This document shows, piece by piece, positions 39,721 to 50,866 of a stretch of DNA of 64,000 nucleotides (its first letter is position 1; each line of letters begins with the position of its first letter). Below the pieces are notes generated by a model. It was not told the DNA's origin. It searched no databases and worked only from the letters and a program-made list of their open reading frames with translations. The translations under genes and the position numbers were made by a program. Source of the stretch: Mycobacterium lentiflavum (GTDB lineage Bacteria; Actinomycetota; Actinomycetes; Mycobacteriales; Mycobacteriaceae); NCBI RefSeq assembly GCF_022374895.2, contig NZ_CP092423.2:2108001-2172000 (forward strand), in the 5' to 3' direction.

Positions 39721-41355
39721 TCAGCCGACGAGTGCCAACGTATGGCCGCGCCGCAGCTTCCCCGACGGCGTCTTGGGGATCATCCCGGGCTCGAGCACGG
39801 CAACGTTGCGGGGCCGGACGTCGACCTCGGCAACCACCTCGTGGGCCACCTGATGCTCGATGCGGCGCACCTCGGCCGGGTCCTGCCAGTCGTTGGACTC
39901 CACGGCAACGGCGAACGTCTCTCGCGAGTGTCCGGCGTCCAGGCGCACCGCAACGGCACAGCCCGGCCGCACCCCGGAAACTCGTGCGGCGGCGCGTTCG
40001 ATGTCCGTCGGGTAGATATTGCGGCCGGCCATGATGATCACGTCCTTGAGTCGGCCGCAGACTACGACGTGGCCGGTTTCGGTGAGGTAGCCCAAATCGC
40101 CAGTGTCATACCAACCCTGGTCGTCTTGAGCCGCGACGAAACCGGCCATCGTCTCGTAGCCGAGCGTGACCGGTCCGCCGCGCACCTCGATGACGCCGAC
40201 GCCCCGGGCGGGCAGGATGCCGCCGTCTTCGTCGACGACGCGAGCCTCCAGCCCCTGCAGTAGCCGACCGAGCGTGGCCAGCCGGCGGGTATTGCCCTTG
40301 GTCGCAGGGACAGCTCGGTGCAGTAAGGCGAGCAGGTCGGCATCGACCTCATCGACCACTAGGCCTGCGCCGCACTCGGAGAACGACACCGCCACGGTCG
40401 TCTCGGCCATGCCGTAAGCCGGCAGGATTGCCTCCGGACGCAACCCGAACGACCTGCCGGCTTCGCAGAGGTCTTCGACGTCGGCGGGCTCGACCTGCTC
40501 GGCGCCCGATAGCGCCCAGCGCAGGGTGGACAGATCGAACTGGCCGGGCTGGGCCAGCTGGCGAAGGCGTCTCGCGAACAGCTTGTAGGCAAAGTTCGGC
40601 GCCGCGGTCATCGTGCCCTTGTACTTGTCGATGAGCTTGGCCCACAGCAGGATGTCATGCAGGAAGTCCATCGGAGTGATCTTGACCAGCTCGGCGCCGA
40701 AGTACATTGGGACGGTTAAGAATCCGGTCATGCCCATGTCGTGGAACAGCGGCAACCAGCTCACGATCACATCGGTATCGATGTCGACGTGGGCGGCGGT
40801 GAACATGGCCTCAGCGTTCGAAACGACGTTGCGGTGGGTGATCTTTACGGCCTTGGGCGACCCGGTGGACCCCGACGTCAACTGCAGCAGCGCGACGTCG
40901 TCGTCATCGGTGTCGACCGGATCGATCGGTCGGCTGTCGAGTAGCTGCTCGATGATCAGCACTCGCATACCCAGCTCGGACAGCAGCGGAGCCGCCGCCA
41001 GGAACGGGTCGGAGATGACGACTGCGTTGGCGCCGATCATCTTGATGACGGCGGTGGTTTCCTCGGCCCAGCGCCGAAGGTCGGTGCGCGGCGTCGGCTG
41101 GTGGAGCATGGTAAGGCTGGCGCCGCACATCCAGATGCCTTGCCCGGCTGGTGCGATCTCGACTGGGGCACCGGCCAGCACCGGGACGGCGTCACCGCGG
41201 CCGACGCCGGCCGAGGCCAAGCCACCCGCGATCCGACGTGCCCGCTCATGCACCTGGCCCCAGGTATGCCGGACGGGGCTGTTCGGCTCCCCGGTGACCA
41301 AGCCATTCGAACTGGATTGGGCGGTGCCATACATCGTTTCGGTGAATTTGCTCAC
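39721..41355 (-). CDS. Fatty acyl-AMP ligase-like protein (FadD family)
   Basis: A 544-residue adenylate-forming enzyme. [16 protein letters not shown] (about residues 165-180) is the phosphate-binding A3 motif. [27 protein letters not shown] and YDTGDLGYL followed by [19 protein letters not shown] are typical of fatty acyl-AMP ligases (FAAL) rather than CoA ligases. FAALs load acyl adenylates onto polyketide synthases or carrier proteins, though no PKS lies in this window. It starts at GTG 41355 behind AAAGGAATAGCC. Three tandem 12-bp repeats lie about 110 bp upstream. Confidence 0.87.
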   Translation of the reverse strand: MSKFTETMYGTAQSSSNGLVTGEPNSPVRHTWGQVHERARRIAGGLASAGVGRGDAVPVLAGAPVEIAPAGQGIWMCGASLTMLHQPTPRTDLRRWAEETTAVIKMIGANAVVISDPFLAAAPLLSELGMRVLIIEQLLDSRPIDPVDTDDDDVALLQLTSGSTGSPKAVKITHRNVVSNAEAMFTAAHVDIDTDVIVSWLPLFHDMGMTGFLTVPMYFGAELVKITPMDFLHDILLWAKLIDKYKGTMTAAPNFAYKLFARRLRQLAQPGQFDLSTLRWALSGAEQVEPADVEDLCEAGRSFGLRPEAILPAYGMAETTVAVSFSECGAGLVVDEVDADLLALLHRAVPATKGNTRRLATLGRLLQGLEARVVDEDGGILPARGVGVIEVRGGPVTLGYETMAGFVAAQDDQGWYDTGDLGYLTETGHVVVCGRLKDVIIMAGRNIYPTDIERAAARVSGVRPGCAVAVRLDAGHSRETFAVAVESNDWQDPAEVRRIEHQVAHEVVAEVDVRPRNVAVLEPGMIPKTPSGKLRRGHTLALVG

Positions 41356-41463
41356 GGCTATTCCTTTGGCTCCGGCGCCGCGGCGCCGCAATTGGCCTCC
41401 GGCCATGTGCCGGGGTGATTGAGTGCGTGGTGAAGCCAATGCGTGGATGTTGGGCCGCGACTT

Positions 41464-41499
41464 TCAAAGACACTGTCAAAGACACTTTCAACGACATTG
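41464..41499. repeat. Three tandem 12-bp repeats upstream of the FAAL gene
   Basis: TCAAAGACACTG, TCAAAGACACTT and TCAACGACATTG follow each other without gap. With a 12-bp period they do not lie on one helical face. They could be operator half-sites or a short microsatellite. They lie 109 bp upstream of the FAAL start. Confidence 0.55.
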
Positions 41500-41895
41500 C
41501 AAGCACGCCAGCATTTCTGATGCCGCGCTATGAATGCCACCCGCCGGGGAATGAGGCGGACGATGCTTGAAGCGGCACAGCGTGCTCTCTTCACGCACAC
41601 CCCAGAAGTTTCTTCGCTCTGGACGAAGCGAGGTCTCGAGCATGTGAGACACGCTGACAGTACGCATTCGCGGGCGATAATCCAGCAAGGCGCGCCGCTG
41701 TCTTGGACGGGTGCCGCGACCAAAGCCTCTGACCACCAGACTCCGTCAGGAGCAGTCCGAAAGTAGGACCCTTGACCGTCGAATAACCGGGTGTGCAGTC
41801 ACGTTTCGGCGGGGATCTGTTCAAATCGCCACCGGACGTTTCCGGGGGGCTGCGGAGTCAACCGTTATTAACCATACCGCAGGGGCGCTCAAGAA

Positions 41896-42207
41896 ATGCT
41901 GAACGCGGTACGGTCCCGGACTGCCGCGCTGGAGGGCGTCTTGGAGCGCGAGCCACCCCATCGCCACTGGGCCCGCCACGGTGGGCGGGTACTAGCCCGG
42001 GATGCGCGAGGCGTAGCGCTGATGCCGCTGTCCATCGGCCAGTCGGGGCGCGAGTGTGGCTGTGCGCCAATGGAGTTGATCCGCATCGTTGGCGAGTCAG
42101 CGGTCGAAACGCTCGTTAGCCCCGAAGTTCAGGGGCCGCTCGCGCACGCCCGTGACGCCGAGAACTCGGCCGTACAGAGGTTGATCGAATTCTTCTGCGA
42201 CGGTTGA
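41896..42207 (+). CDS. Possible small protein, unknown
   Basis: A 103-codon frame from ATG 41896. The C-terminal half (VETLVSPEVQGPLAHARDAENSAVQRLIEFF) reads like real helical protein; the N-terminal half is Arg-rich. No clear ribosome site and no family. A hairpin 200 bp downstream could end its transcript. Confidence 0.3.
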   Translation: MLNAVRSRTAALEGVLEREPPHRHWARHGGRVLARDARGVALMPLSIGQSGRECGCAPMELIRIVGESAVETLVSPEVQGPLAHARDAENSAVQRLIEFFCDG

Positions 42208-42841
42208 TATTTGGCAAAGTGATGGGCAATTGAAATTCGTTGCGCATCGTCGCGACGCAAACGCCTGCGTGGCGGGCGGTCGTGACGTTTGTCGGCCCGT
42301 TTCTCCTTGAGCGACTTGCCGGACTTCGTGCTCGTCCTAAGGGCCTGGCTCCAGGGGCGCCGAGGTCGGATGGCGTGCTCCCGAGCCCATCGTCGCCACC
42401 AAAACCACCGGTAGCGGTGGGTGTTTAGTCTTCGATCGTTGTCTGGTCATCGCATGTGAGATACCGTCGGAGTTAGCAGCCGATTCGAGCAGGTTGCGTT
42501 TATAGTCTGTTGCTAGATGGCCGTTGGTGCGCAACTGTGGTGTTAAGCAGTCAGCACCAGGCTGGCCGCCATCGAATCTTTACTGTGTGTACAAACGCAG
42601 CACGGCTCTTCGACAGAGCCGTTGACCGGTTGCGGATCGTCGGACTCGACGCCCCTGCGCCGGCCAGTCACGAAGCGCAGGGTTTGGTCGATCTGCGGCC
42701 CGGCGGCCGGCCTTCGCGACTGCTTCGCACCATTAGGCGCAGGCGAACTGGCACCTCGTCGCTGAGCACGACGGCACCCAGTGTTAGACGTCATGGCTCA
42801 AGGGGTTTCGTTGTGAAGGGGGTGCGCTGATCGTTACGCGA

Positions 42842-44338
42842 TTGACGGGGCCGGATGCGCTCTCGCTGCACACACAGACCTCCAGGATGCCGGCGCACAC
42901 GGTTACGTTGGTGATCATCGATGCGTCCGATCAGCTCAGCCACCAGCGGCTACACCAGCTGGTGGCCGCGTCGCTGCCGCAGCTGGCCCGATTTCGCAGC
43001 CGACTGGTGACCAAGCCGCTGGGTGTGGGACAGCCCGTCTGGGCCGAGATTGCCGACTATGACCCTGCGCCGCAAATTCATTGCGCTATGGTCCGCGCTC
43101 CCGGCGGCCGTCACGAGTTCGCCGATCTCATTTCGGAATTGAGTACCCGGCGCCAGGATTGTCCTAGCCGGCTGTGGGAAGCGTGGAGTATCAACGGACT
43201 GGCGGGCGGCCGGTGGGCGTTGGCGGTGAAGATGTCGCCTGTGCTCAACGACGGCGCCGCCGGGGCGGCTTCCTTGTGGCCGCGGCTGCTGACTACCCGA
43301 CCGCACGCCGACCCGGCCAACAATCTGCCGGCCGAGCCCAGCTTGGGCTGGGCGCCTTCCGCTGGCGAACTCGTTACCGATGTGATGGCCGAGATGGTGG
43401 AAAACCAGGTGGCCGGGATGTGGCTGATCGCCGAGACGGTGGCTGGCGTGCTGCAGGCCGCGCGTGGTCGGCTGCTGCGCATGCGCGTCGGCGCCCCGAT
43501 GGCCCCGGTGGCATCGGCGATGAGCGGGCCGGTGCCGCACACGGTGTTCAATGCGCCGCTGACCAAGCGGCGCGCCGTGGCCTTCGCCTCGATCCCGTTG
43601 TCAGACGTGGAGACGGTCAGCAACGCTTTCGGGGGCAGCATCACCAACGTTGTTCTGGCTGCCTGCACACTGTCATTGCGGGCCTGGCTCCAACGGCACG
43701 ACAAGGTGCCCGACGATCCGCTGCTGATGTGGATGCCGTTCGAAGCGCCGGCCACGGACCCCCCCAAAATGCGCAACGCGTTGACTAGGGGGCCACTTCG
43801 CATCCCGGTACACCTCGAGGACCCCGTGCAGGTCCTCACCAATCTTCATACCGCCACCGAAAGACTGAACGCGCTGCGGGCCCTCGACAGCGAAAGTAGC
43901 TATCGCACAATTGATTTGGAGAGCATTGCCGCACTTATCCCGCCGGTCGTAGCTCAGGTGGGCATGCAGCTTTACGCCCGGTCAGGCGTGCGGCACCAGT
44001 TCAGATCGATCTGTCACGGCGGTGTCTCCTCGATTGCCGTTGAGCCGGTGCCGGCCTACTGTGCCGGCGCCAAGGTCGTCGGCATGCATACGGTGGCGCC
44101 CCTAGCCGAGGAAAGTGGGTTACACATTGCGCTGGCCTCCCGTGGTGACGAGCTGGATGTCAGCGTGTGTGTGTGCCCGGACAACGTACCTGCGGTCGAT
44201 GATCTCGCGACCGGGATCGTGCACTTTCTCGATATTCTGGTGGCGGCCGCACAGAAATCTCCTCGCGGGCAAGGCCGTTCCGTTGTCACAGAGATGACGT
44301 CACACCCCGCGAATCGTTCACGCGGCCAGCCCTATTGA
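42842..44338 (+). CDS. WS/DGAT-family acyltransferase with degenerate active site
   Basis: A protein of about 498 residues resembling mycobacterial wax-ester/triacylglycerol synthases (Tgs). It begins in the family manner (RLTGPDALSLHTQT), has FASIPLSDVETVSNAFGGSITNVVLAAC in the middle, and a DUF1298 C-terminal domain. The catalytic HHxxxDG motif is replaced by SPVLNDG (about residues 133-139): both His are lost, so normal acyl-transfer chemistry is unlikely. The start is uncertain; TTG 42842 is used although the homologous sequence seems to begin three to five codons earlier. It may be a regulatory or binding paralogue. Confidence 0.8.
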   Translation: MTGPDALSLHTQTSRMPAHTVTLVIIDASDQLSHQRLHQLVAASLPQLARFRSRLVTKPLGVGQPVWAEIADYDPAPQIHCAMVRAPGGRHEFADLISELSTRRQDCPSRLWEAWSINGLAGGRWALAVKMSPVLNDGAAGAASLWPRLLTTRPHADPANNLPAEPSLGWAPSAGELVTDVMAEMVENQVAGMWLIAETVAGVLQAARGRLLRMRVGAPMAPVASAMSGPVPHTVFNAPLTKRRAVAFASIPLSDVETVSNAFGGSITNVVLAACTLSLRAWLQRHDKVPDDPLLMWMPFEAPATDPPKMRNALTRGPLRIPVHLEDPVQVLTNLHTATERLNALRALDSESSYRTIDLESIAALIPPVVAQVGMQLYARSGVRHQFRSICHGGVSSIAVEPVPAYCAGAKVVGMHTVAPLAEESGLHIALASRGDELDVSVCVCPDNVPAVDDLATGIVHFLDILVAAAQKSPRGQGRSVVTEMTSHPANRSRGQPY

Positions 44339-44382
44339 CAGGAAGAGAGCGCGGCAGCTCTCGACGTTTGTCAATCCCGGCG

Positions 44383-45756
44383 TCACGAGGCCCGTCGTCG
44401 GCCGATGACACCCTCGGTCCACGCCCGGTCCTCGGTGTAGATCGACTCGTCGCCGTGCTGCACGCGCTTGGCCTTGACGCCGTCTTGGCCGTGGCCAGCA
44501 GGCGCTGCGCCCATCGGCATGCCCATGCCACCGCCCTTGTTCAGCGCCGCGTACGCGGCCGGGATCGGGACGCCTCCACCGGCGGTCGCTCCGAGCCGAG
44601 ACACCGCTGAGGAATCCTGCGCGAGCTGCAATGGCATCTTCGGCATCGCCGGCAGGCCGGCGCCGCCGGCTCCGGCCGACGCCGGCTTGACGCTCGCCCC
44701 TTTGGGCAGGCCGGGCGCCGCCTTCAGGTTCGTCGGGGCATCCTTGCGCGTCGCGTCGGTCGGCATCGACGGCATCCCGCCCGACGGCAGCACGGGCATG
44801 GCGCCCCCGAACGGAGGCAGTCCGCCGTCTGGAAGGGGCAAGGGCTCAAGTCCAGGACCAGGCCGCAGATCGGGTGCGGACGGCACATCGATCTTGCAGG
44901 CGACCGGAGGCCGCGGCGGATTAACCGGCCCCAGCTCGACCCGCTGCTCGTATTCGGCCAGTACCGCCTCCGACTTCGCCTGGTACTGCGCGTAGACCCG
45001 CAGCAGCGCAGGCTTCCCAACTCGTTCCCAGCCCGGCACCGACTGGTTCGATATCCAACGCTCGTCGACCTGCCGCAGCTTCTCGAGGGTGGGGTGCTCA
45101 CTGACCGCCCAGCGGTGCGCGGCAACCAGGTTTCGGGCCTGGGTGGACAGCTGGCCGCACAGTCTCGCCATGTGGTCCAGCCAATTCCGATCCAGATCGA
45201 AGTGCCGCTCGACGGCGTCGCTCGCCTCGCTGTCCCAATCCGTGAACGGCCGGAACCGGAAGCTGGCCTGCGACAACGTCCGCAGATATGCCGCCCACTC
45301 GTCGGCGAAGTCGAGAAGAGACCTGCCCTGGTCGCCCTGCATCAAGGCTTTGGCGGCCTCCTTGACCGGGTAGTAGGGGATCGGGTCCAAGCCACGCAAC
45401 GAAACCGTGCTGGCCAGCATCGCCGGCTCCGCGTCGTCCGGTTCCGCGTGCGCGGGCGCGGCCGCGGCCACCGGTGTGTCATTGTCCAGCGCGTCGGCGG
45501 CCAGCTCGTCGAGGTCCTCGTAGGCCTTGGCCGCATTCCGCAGCGATTGCGCGAGTCGGGCGTGCTCCCGTTCGCCGGCGGCCAGATAAATCCGCATGTT
45601 GTCGGCGGAGAAGGCGAGTTGTTGTGCAGCCCTGGTGGCCAGCTCGAGAGCGCAGGGCGCGTGGCCGTTGTTGGCGGGAACGCCCGGGATTGGGGCATCC
45701 AGCTCGTCGGCTCGGGCGATCAGCTCCGCGTGCTCCACGTTCAGCGTCTTTGTCAT
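44383..45756 (-). CDS. EspB-like ESX-1 substrate (orphan paralogue)
   Basis: A 457-residue protein, near-identical in length to M. tuberculosis EspB (460). Shared features: ITPCEL-like start region (HAPCALELATRAAQQLAFSADNMR), a YxxxD secretion motif (YEDLD, residues 79-83), the helical PE-PPE-like domain to about residue 280, a Pro/Gly-rich linker, and the terminal GGGMGMPMGAAP plus YTEDRAWTEGVIG. The WxG turn of EspB is DWDSEA here (Trp174, no Gly). It is not beside ESX genes. It follows a TetR gene, with two identical operators upstream. AGGAGACGA precedes ATG 45756. It is presumably secreted and may oligomerise like EspB. Confidence 0.9.
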   Translation of the reverse strand: MTKTLNVEHAELIARADELDAPIPGVPANNGHAPCALELATRAAQQLAFSADNMRIYLAAGEREHARLAQSLRNAAKAYEDLDELAADALDNDTPVAAAAPAHAEPDDAEPAMLASTVSLRGLDPIPYYPVKEAAKALMQGDQGRSLLDFADEWAAYLRTLSQASFRFRPFTDWDSEASDAVERHFDLDRNWLDHMARLCGQLSTQARNLVAAHRWAVSEHPTLEKLRQVDERWISNQSVPGWERVGKPALLRVYAQYQAKSEAVLAEYEQRVELGPVNPPRPPVACKIDVPSAPDLRPGPGLEPLPLPDGGLPPFGGAMPVLPSGGMPSMPTDATRKDAPTNLKAAPGLPKGASVKPASAGAGGAGLPAMPKMPLQLAQDSSAVSRLGATAGGGVPIPAAYAALNKGGGMGMPMGAAPAGHGQDGVKAKRVQHGDESIYTEDRAWTEGVIGRRRAS

Positions 45757-45794
45757 CGCGATTCGTCTCCTGGCTGCCTTGGGCGGTCGGTGTG

Positions 45795-45837
45795 GTTATC
45801 GATCGATAACTTGAGCAAAGGTTATCACCTGATAACC
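45795..45837. promoter_or_regulatory. Twin operators GTTATC-N4-GATAAC
   Basis: Two copies: GTTATC GATC GATAAC at 45795-45810 and GTTATC ACCT GATAAC at 45821-45836 (extended by one base pair each side). Their centres are 26 bp apart. They lie 39-81 bp upstream of the EspB-like start and just after the TetR gene stop, so that TetR protein is the likely ligand. Confidence 0.85.
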
Positions 45838-45898
45838 GAATGTCAAGCGTCGGCCAGTCCGGTGTGTGTCGAGCGATTGCTACCGGCCGAAGCGGCGG

Positions 45899-46537
45899 TT
45901 AGACGCTGATATTCGGCCGGGCGGTCTGAATGTCCAAAGCGTCTGCAGCTAAACGGATTTCGGGTAGACGAGCCTGGTCGATCAACAGTCCGATCATGGC
46001 GAACTCCACGATCTCGTCCGGGTTGACCGTCAGTTGCGGGGTCAGCGCGTCGAATAGCGCCTGCAGGAGTCTCGACGCCGAGATCGGGTTCATTGCGCGC
46101 ACATCGCCTTCGGCCTGTGCCGTTTCGACCAGGTCGGCGAGCGCATGCTCGATTTTCAGGGCCAGGGCCTGCTCCGCGGTGAAGCTGTCCTGCCACAGGT
46201 CCGGAGTCGCGATGACCGAGACCACCACCTCGGGCGAGGCGTGCAGGTGGTCCAGGGATTCCCGCAACATGCGGTGCAGCTTGACGACGGCCGGTGCGGG
46301 CAGCGTCGCGAGCTCGTCGGCCAACTCATTCGGCCACTCCAGGGCCAGCCGGACCAGCGCGGCGAAGATGTCGCTCTTGGCTTTGAAGTGCTTGTAGAGG
46401 GCCGGCTGCTCGACGCCGACGGCGGCCGCGATGTGCCGGGTGGAGGTGGCGGCGTATCCCTGCTTGGCGATCAGCTCCGCGGCGGCACGCAGGATGCGAA
46501 CCTTGGTCGGGCTCGGGTGCTGGGCATCTGCGGGCAT
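45899..46537 (-). CDS. TetR-family regulator
   Basis: A 212-residue TetR protein. The N-terminal DNA-binding domain reads KVRILRAAAELIAKQGYAATSTRHIAAAVGVEQPALYKHFKAKSDIFAAL (about residues 12-61), with a standard recognition helix. The ligand-binding domain is unremarkable. It is 142 bp upstream of the EspB-like gene on the same strand, with two palindromic operators between them, so it probably controls that gene. Confidence 0.9.
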   Translation of the reverse strand: MPADAQHPSPTKVRILRAAAELIAKQGYAATSTRHIAAAVGVEQPALYKHFKAKSDIFAALVRLALEWPNELADELATLPAPAVVKLHRMLRESLDHLHASPEVVVSVIATPDLWQDSFTAEQALALKIEHALADLVETAQAEGDVRAMNPISASRLLQALFDALTPQLTVNPDEIVEFAMIGLLIDQARLPEIRLAADALDIQTARPNISV

Positions 46538-46655
46538 GTGGCTGAGGTTAGCCGTAACCCCGATATGCCCGCGGCAGCTGCCCTGAAACGGCGACAGCCC
46601 CCACTCAAGTCGAACGGGAAGGGATGACTTCCGTAGGGCTAATCAGCAGGGGGAC

Positions 46656-46760
46656 AGCGGATTTCGACGAGGTGGTGTCTGCTTCATCGGCAACGCCACC
46701 ACCCTGATGCGTTGCTACCTCAGCCACAGCGAGACCTACACGTTTCAGCCCGGCGCGTGA
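46656..46760 (+). pseudogene. Possible remnant of an MBL-fold hydrolase
   Basis: A short frame ending in TGA 46758-46760 reads GVCFIGNATTLMRCYLSHS. The FIGNATT stretch is typical of the first strand of MBL-fold hydrolases. It stops soon after, so it would be an N-terminal fragment. Chance resemblance is possible. Confidence 0.25.
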
Positions 46761-46814
46761 CGACGACAATGAGAGAGCACGAGCGCCAGACCAGGACCCC
46801 TAAAGGAGTGGACG

Positions 46815-47105
46815 ATGAGTAACCATGAAGGGATCGGCATTCTGAAACTCGAGTGCCCGCAAAGCCATCCCGTCGGCAGAATCCTCAAGGAAGCCCCTCA
46901 CCAGCAGGTCTGCTTCGACCCGGGGGTCCAGGTCGGGCCGCGCCGATTCTGGCCGGACGAGCAGGATCAGCCGAAATTCACCATCCGCTGCCCCCAGTGC
47001 GACCGGGCCGTCGGAGATGCCTCGACGACGCTGCAGGACAGGCACCGAAACCTGGTCATGAGCATGTCCGAGACCAGCGAGATCGCCACGCTGCCGTTCC
47101 TCTAG
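46815..47105 (+). CDS. Conserved hypothetical protein with CxxC
   Basis: A predicted 96-residue protein. It contains LECPQSHPVGRIL and FTIRCPQCDRAVGD, so a single zinc-ribbon-like knuckle is possible. AAAGGAGTGGACG precedes ATG 46815. A gap of 57 bp separates it from the enoyl-CoA hydratase gene on the same strand. Function unknown. Confidence 0.65.
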   Translation: MSNHEGIGILKLECPQSHPVGRILKEAPHQQVCFDPGVQVGPRRFWPDEQDQPKFTIRCPQCDRAVGDASTTLQDRHRNLVMSMSETSEIATLPFL

Positions 47106-47162
47106 GGCGCCCGGCGCATACTGTAAGCGTTTCAGTAGCGAGCGAGATCCTGGAGGAGCCCC

Positions 47163-48002
47163 GTGGCGCAGACCCCGACGACGTCGCCGAGCACGCCCCT
47201 GCCGCCGGACGGGGATTGGCTGGGCACCCCGTATCTGTCGTTCGAGCGCCAGGGACCGATCGCGGTCTGCACGATCGATCGTCCTGGGGCGCGCAACGCG
47301 TTGACGCCCGCGATGTACTTCGGAATTCGTTACGCCGTAGGCCTTGTCAATTCAGACCCCGGCCTGGCCGGGTTGTTGATCACCGGCACCGGTGACGTGT
47401 TCGCGCCCGGCGGTGACATGACCGGCGGGGCAGGCGTCGACGACTGGATCACCTTCGGCGCCGCACTGGGCATGGACATCACGCCGTTTGACGCCGTGCG
47501 GACCTCGGCCAAGCCGATCGTCTCCGCCGTCAACGGGCTATGCCAGGGCGGCGGCATGCAGATCGCACTCTGCAGCGACTTGTCCGTCGTGAGCGAGCGG
47601 GCGACCTTCCGGGTGCCCGAGCTGTTCCGTGGCTACGCCGACACCTACTACAGCCAGATGCTGCTGCGCCTGGTCGGTCCGGTGCGCACCCGCGACCTGA
47701 TGTTCACCGGCCGGGTGCTCACCGCCCAGGAGGCACTCGACTGGGGTCTGGTGACCAGGGTGGTGCCCCACGAACATCTCTTCGAGGTGGCCCGTGACCT
47801 GCTTGCACAAAGCTGCCGGACCGCGCCGCGCGCCCGCAACGTCATCAAATCCAGCATCGACAGCTACCTGGGCCTGTACGACCGCATCGGCATGACCAGC
47901 AGCCTGATGGATGCCGAGGCGCGCGAAGGGGTCCGCGCGTTCAAGGAGCGACGCTCGCCGGACTGGGTGCATCCGGAGTTGCGCACCGAAGGACGCCTTT
48001 AG
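47163..48002 (+). CDS. Enoyl-CoA hydratase/isomerase-family protein
   Basis: A 279-residue crotonase-fold protein. GPIAVCTIDRPGARNALT is the first strand pair; GDVFAPGGDM forms the CoA adenine/oxyanion region, and VNGLCQGGGMQIALCSDLSVVSERATFRVPELFRG holds the second oxyanion part. The first catalytic Glu of classical hydratases (E144 in rat ECH) is Gln here (GGGMQ), whereas the second is likely Glu in VPELFRG. It may be an isomerase or other crotonase. It starts at GTG 47163 after GGAGGAGCCCC. Convergent with the MBL gene. Confidence 0.87.
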   Translation: MAQTPTTSPSTPLPPDGDWLGTPYLSFERQGPIAVCTIDRPGARNALTPAMYFGIRYAVGLVNSDPGLAGLLITGTGDVFAPGGDMTGGAGVDDWITFGAALGMDITPFDAVRTSAKPIVSAVNGLCQGGGMQIALCSDLSVVSERATFRVPELFRGYADTYYSQMLLRLVGPVRTRDLMFTGRVLTAQEALDWGLVTRVVPHEHLFEVARDLLAQSCRTAPRARNVIKSSIDSYLGLYDRIGMTSSLMDAEAREGVRAFKERRSPDWVHPELRTEGRL

Positions 48003-48006
48003 AATT

Positions 48007-48813
48007 TCAGTCGATCTTCAGGTCGATCCACTCGCCGTGCGGAGCCGTGTGCAGCACCCGCTTGATGCCCGCTTGGTCGAATGCCGCGGCGAATTCGCTC
48101 GGACCCTCGCTGAAGTGGGCCCAGCCGTCGACGTGGGCCGGGATCACCACCTTGACGCCGAGCACCTCGGCGGCCGCGGCAGCGCGCGCCGAGGTCAGCG
48201 TCAGCGGACGCCCGCGGTCCTTGGCCGGCACGCTCGCGGCGCCCGCGAACAGCACCGCGACGTCGATCTCGCCGATGCGATCGGCCACCTCGGCGACCGC
48301 GCTCAGCGACGCGTTGTCCCCGCTGAGATAGATGGTGGGCAGCCCGGGCCCGTACAGCACGAAACCCGTGACCTCGCAGTTGACATGGCCTTCCATGTCG
48401 CGCATCCCGTCGGCCGGACCGTGCACGGCCGGAACTGCTTGTGCCGCAACGCGTCCGGGCCCACCCGGCAGGTAATACGACTGCCACGGCTTCAGCCCCA
48501 CCGACGGCGGGCCGAAGCGGCCGGCGGCACCCGGGTTGGTGACGATCAGCGGCGCGGCCTGCGCCATCCGCCGTCCGGCGTCGTCCAAATTGTCGGAGTG
48601 CTGGTCGTGGCTGATCAACACCACGTCGACCTGCCCGAGGTCGTCGGCGGCCACTGCCGGGCCGGTGAGCTTGTTCAGGTAGTCATGCGGGCCGGGCGGG
48701 TCGAAGGTCGGGTCCATCACGATCCTGCGGCCCGCGATATCGATCACCGTCGTCGGGCCACCCAGCACCGCGATCGCGCCATCCCGTCGCTTCGCGTCGA
48801 CTACCTCGCCCAT
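48007..48813 (-). CDS. MBL-fold metallo-hydrolase (UlaG-like)
   Basis: A 268-residue metallo-beta-lactamase-fold protein of the UlaG/YhfI type. ISHDQHSDNLD is the HxxxxxD metal motif variant. AVHGPADGMRDMEGHVNCE supplies the next His ligand, GDNASLSAVAEVADRI follows, and PAHVDGWAHF carries the last His. It probably hydrolyses a small ester or lactone. It lies last in a minus-strand operon with RidA and acyl-CoA ligase. Confidence 0.85.
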   Translation of the reverse strand: MGEVVDAKRRDGAIAVLGGPTTVIDIAGRRIVMDPTFDPPGPHDYLNKLTGPAVAADDLGQVDVVLISHDQHSDNLDDAGRRMAQAAPLIVTNPGAAGRFGPPSVGLKPWQSYYLPGGPGRVAAQAVPAVHGPADGMRDMEGHVNCEVTGFVLYGPGLPTIYLSGDNASLSAVAEVADRIGEIDVAVLFAGAASVPAKDRGRPLTLTSARAAAAAEVLGVKVVIPAHVDGWAHFSEGPSEFAAAFDQAGIKRVLHTAPHGEWIDLKID

Positions 48814-48862
48814 GTGGCCCCTGATTGCATTCGCGGAGAATCGATATCGGGTCGAAAGCAGG

Positions 48863-49264
48863 CTATAACATCGCGGGTCGGCGGACCGCGGTGACTTCGA
48901 CTTCCACCCGGATATCCGGCCTTACCAGCGCCGGGACCACCGCGAGCATGAATACGGGTTCGTGTCTGATCACCGACGAGCGCACCGCGGCATAGGCCGG
49001 AATGTCGGCCGCGTCGGTAAGCCACTGCCGCACGCTGACGATGTCGGACAATCTCGCCCCGGCCCGGCTCAGCGCTGCCTCGACGTTGCGCCACGCCTGG
49101 GTGGCTTCTTCGGTGAAGTGCTTCGGCAGCGTTCCGTCTGGTCGCAGCCCGGGCGTGCCGGAGGTGTAGATGACCTCAGAGCCGGCGGGCACGCGTACCG
49201 CGTCGGCGTACCTGCCGATATGAGCGGCGACGCCGGTGTTGACGGATTCGAACGGCCTGCTCAT
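48863..49264 (-). CDS. RidA/YjgF-family enamine deaminase
   Basis: A 133-residue RidA-like protein with the small alpha/beta barrel pattern (GSEVIYTSGTPGLRPDGTLPKHFTEEATQAWRNVEAAL, then VSVRQWLTDAADIPAYAAVRSSVI). The usual catalytic Arg near the end (conserved in RidA) appears in the late RVEVEVTAVRRP part. It likely removes reactive enamine or imine intermediates. Between the acyl-CoA ligase (33 bp) and MBL genes (49 bp), in the same operon. Confidence 0.88.
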   Translation of the reverse strand: MSRPFESVNTGVAAHIGRYADAVRVPAGSEVIYTSGTPGLRPDGTLPKHFTEEATQAWRNVEAALSRAGARLSDIVSVRQWLTDAADIPAYAAVRSSVIRHEPVFMLAVVPALVRPDIRVEVEVTAVRRPAML

Positions 49265-49297
49265 ATCGTCCTTTCGTCGTGGATCGTGCAGCCGGTG

Positions 49298-50866
<1,569 letters not shown>

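Larger units (their letters stand above)
41356..42841. other. 1.5-kb sparsely coding region
   Basis: Only one weak ORF (41896-42207) is worth listing. Present are three 12-bp direct repeats (41464-41499) and a small hairpin (42405-42420). The rest may hold decayed sequence and the promoters of the flanking genes. Confidence 0.45.

Noticed and set aside
42405..42420. Hairpin CCACCG/CGGTGG as a terminator
   Set aside because: Only 6 bp and no T-run; too far from any supported gene end.
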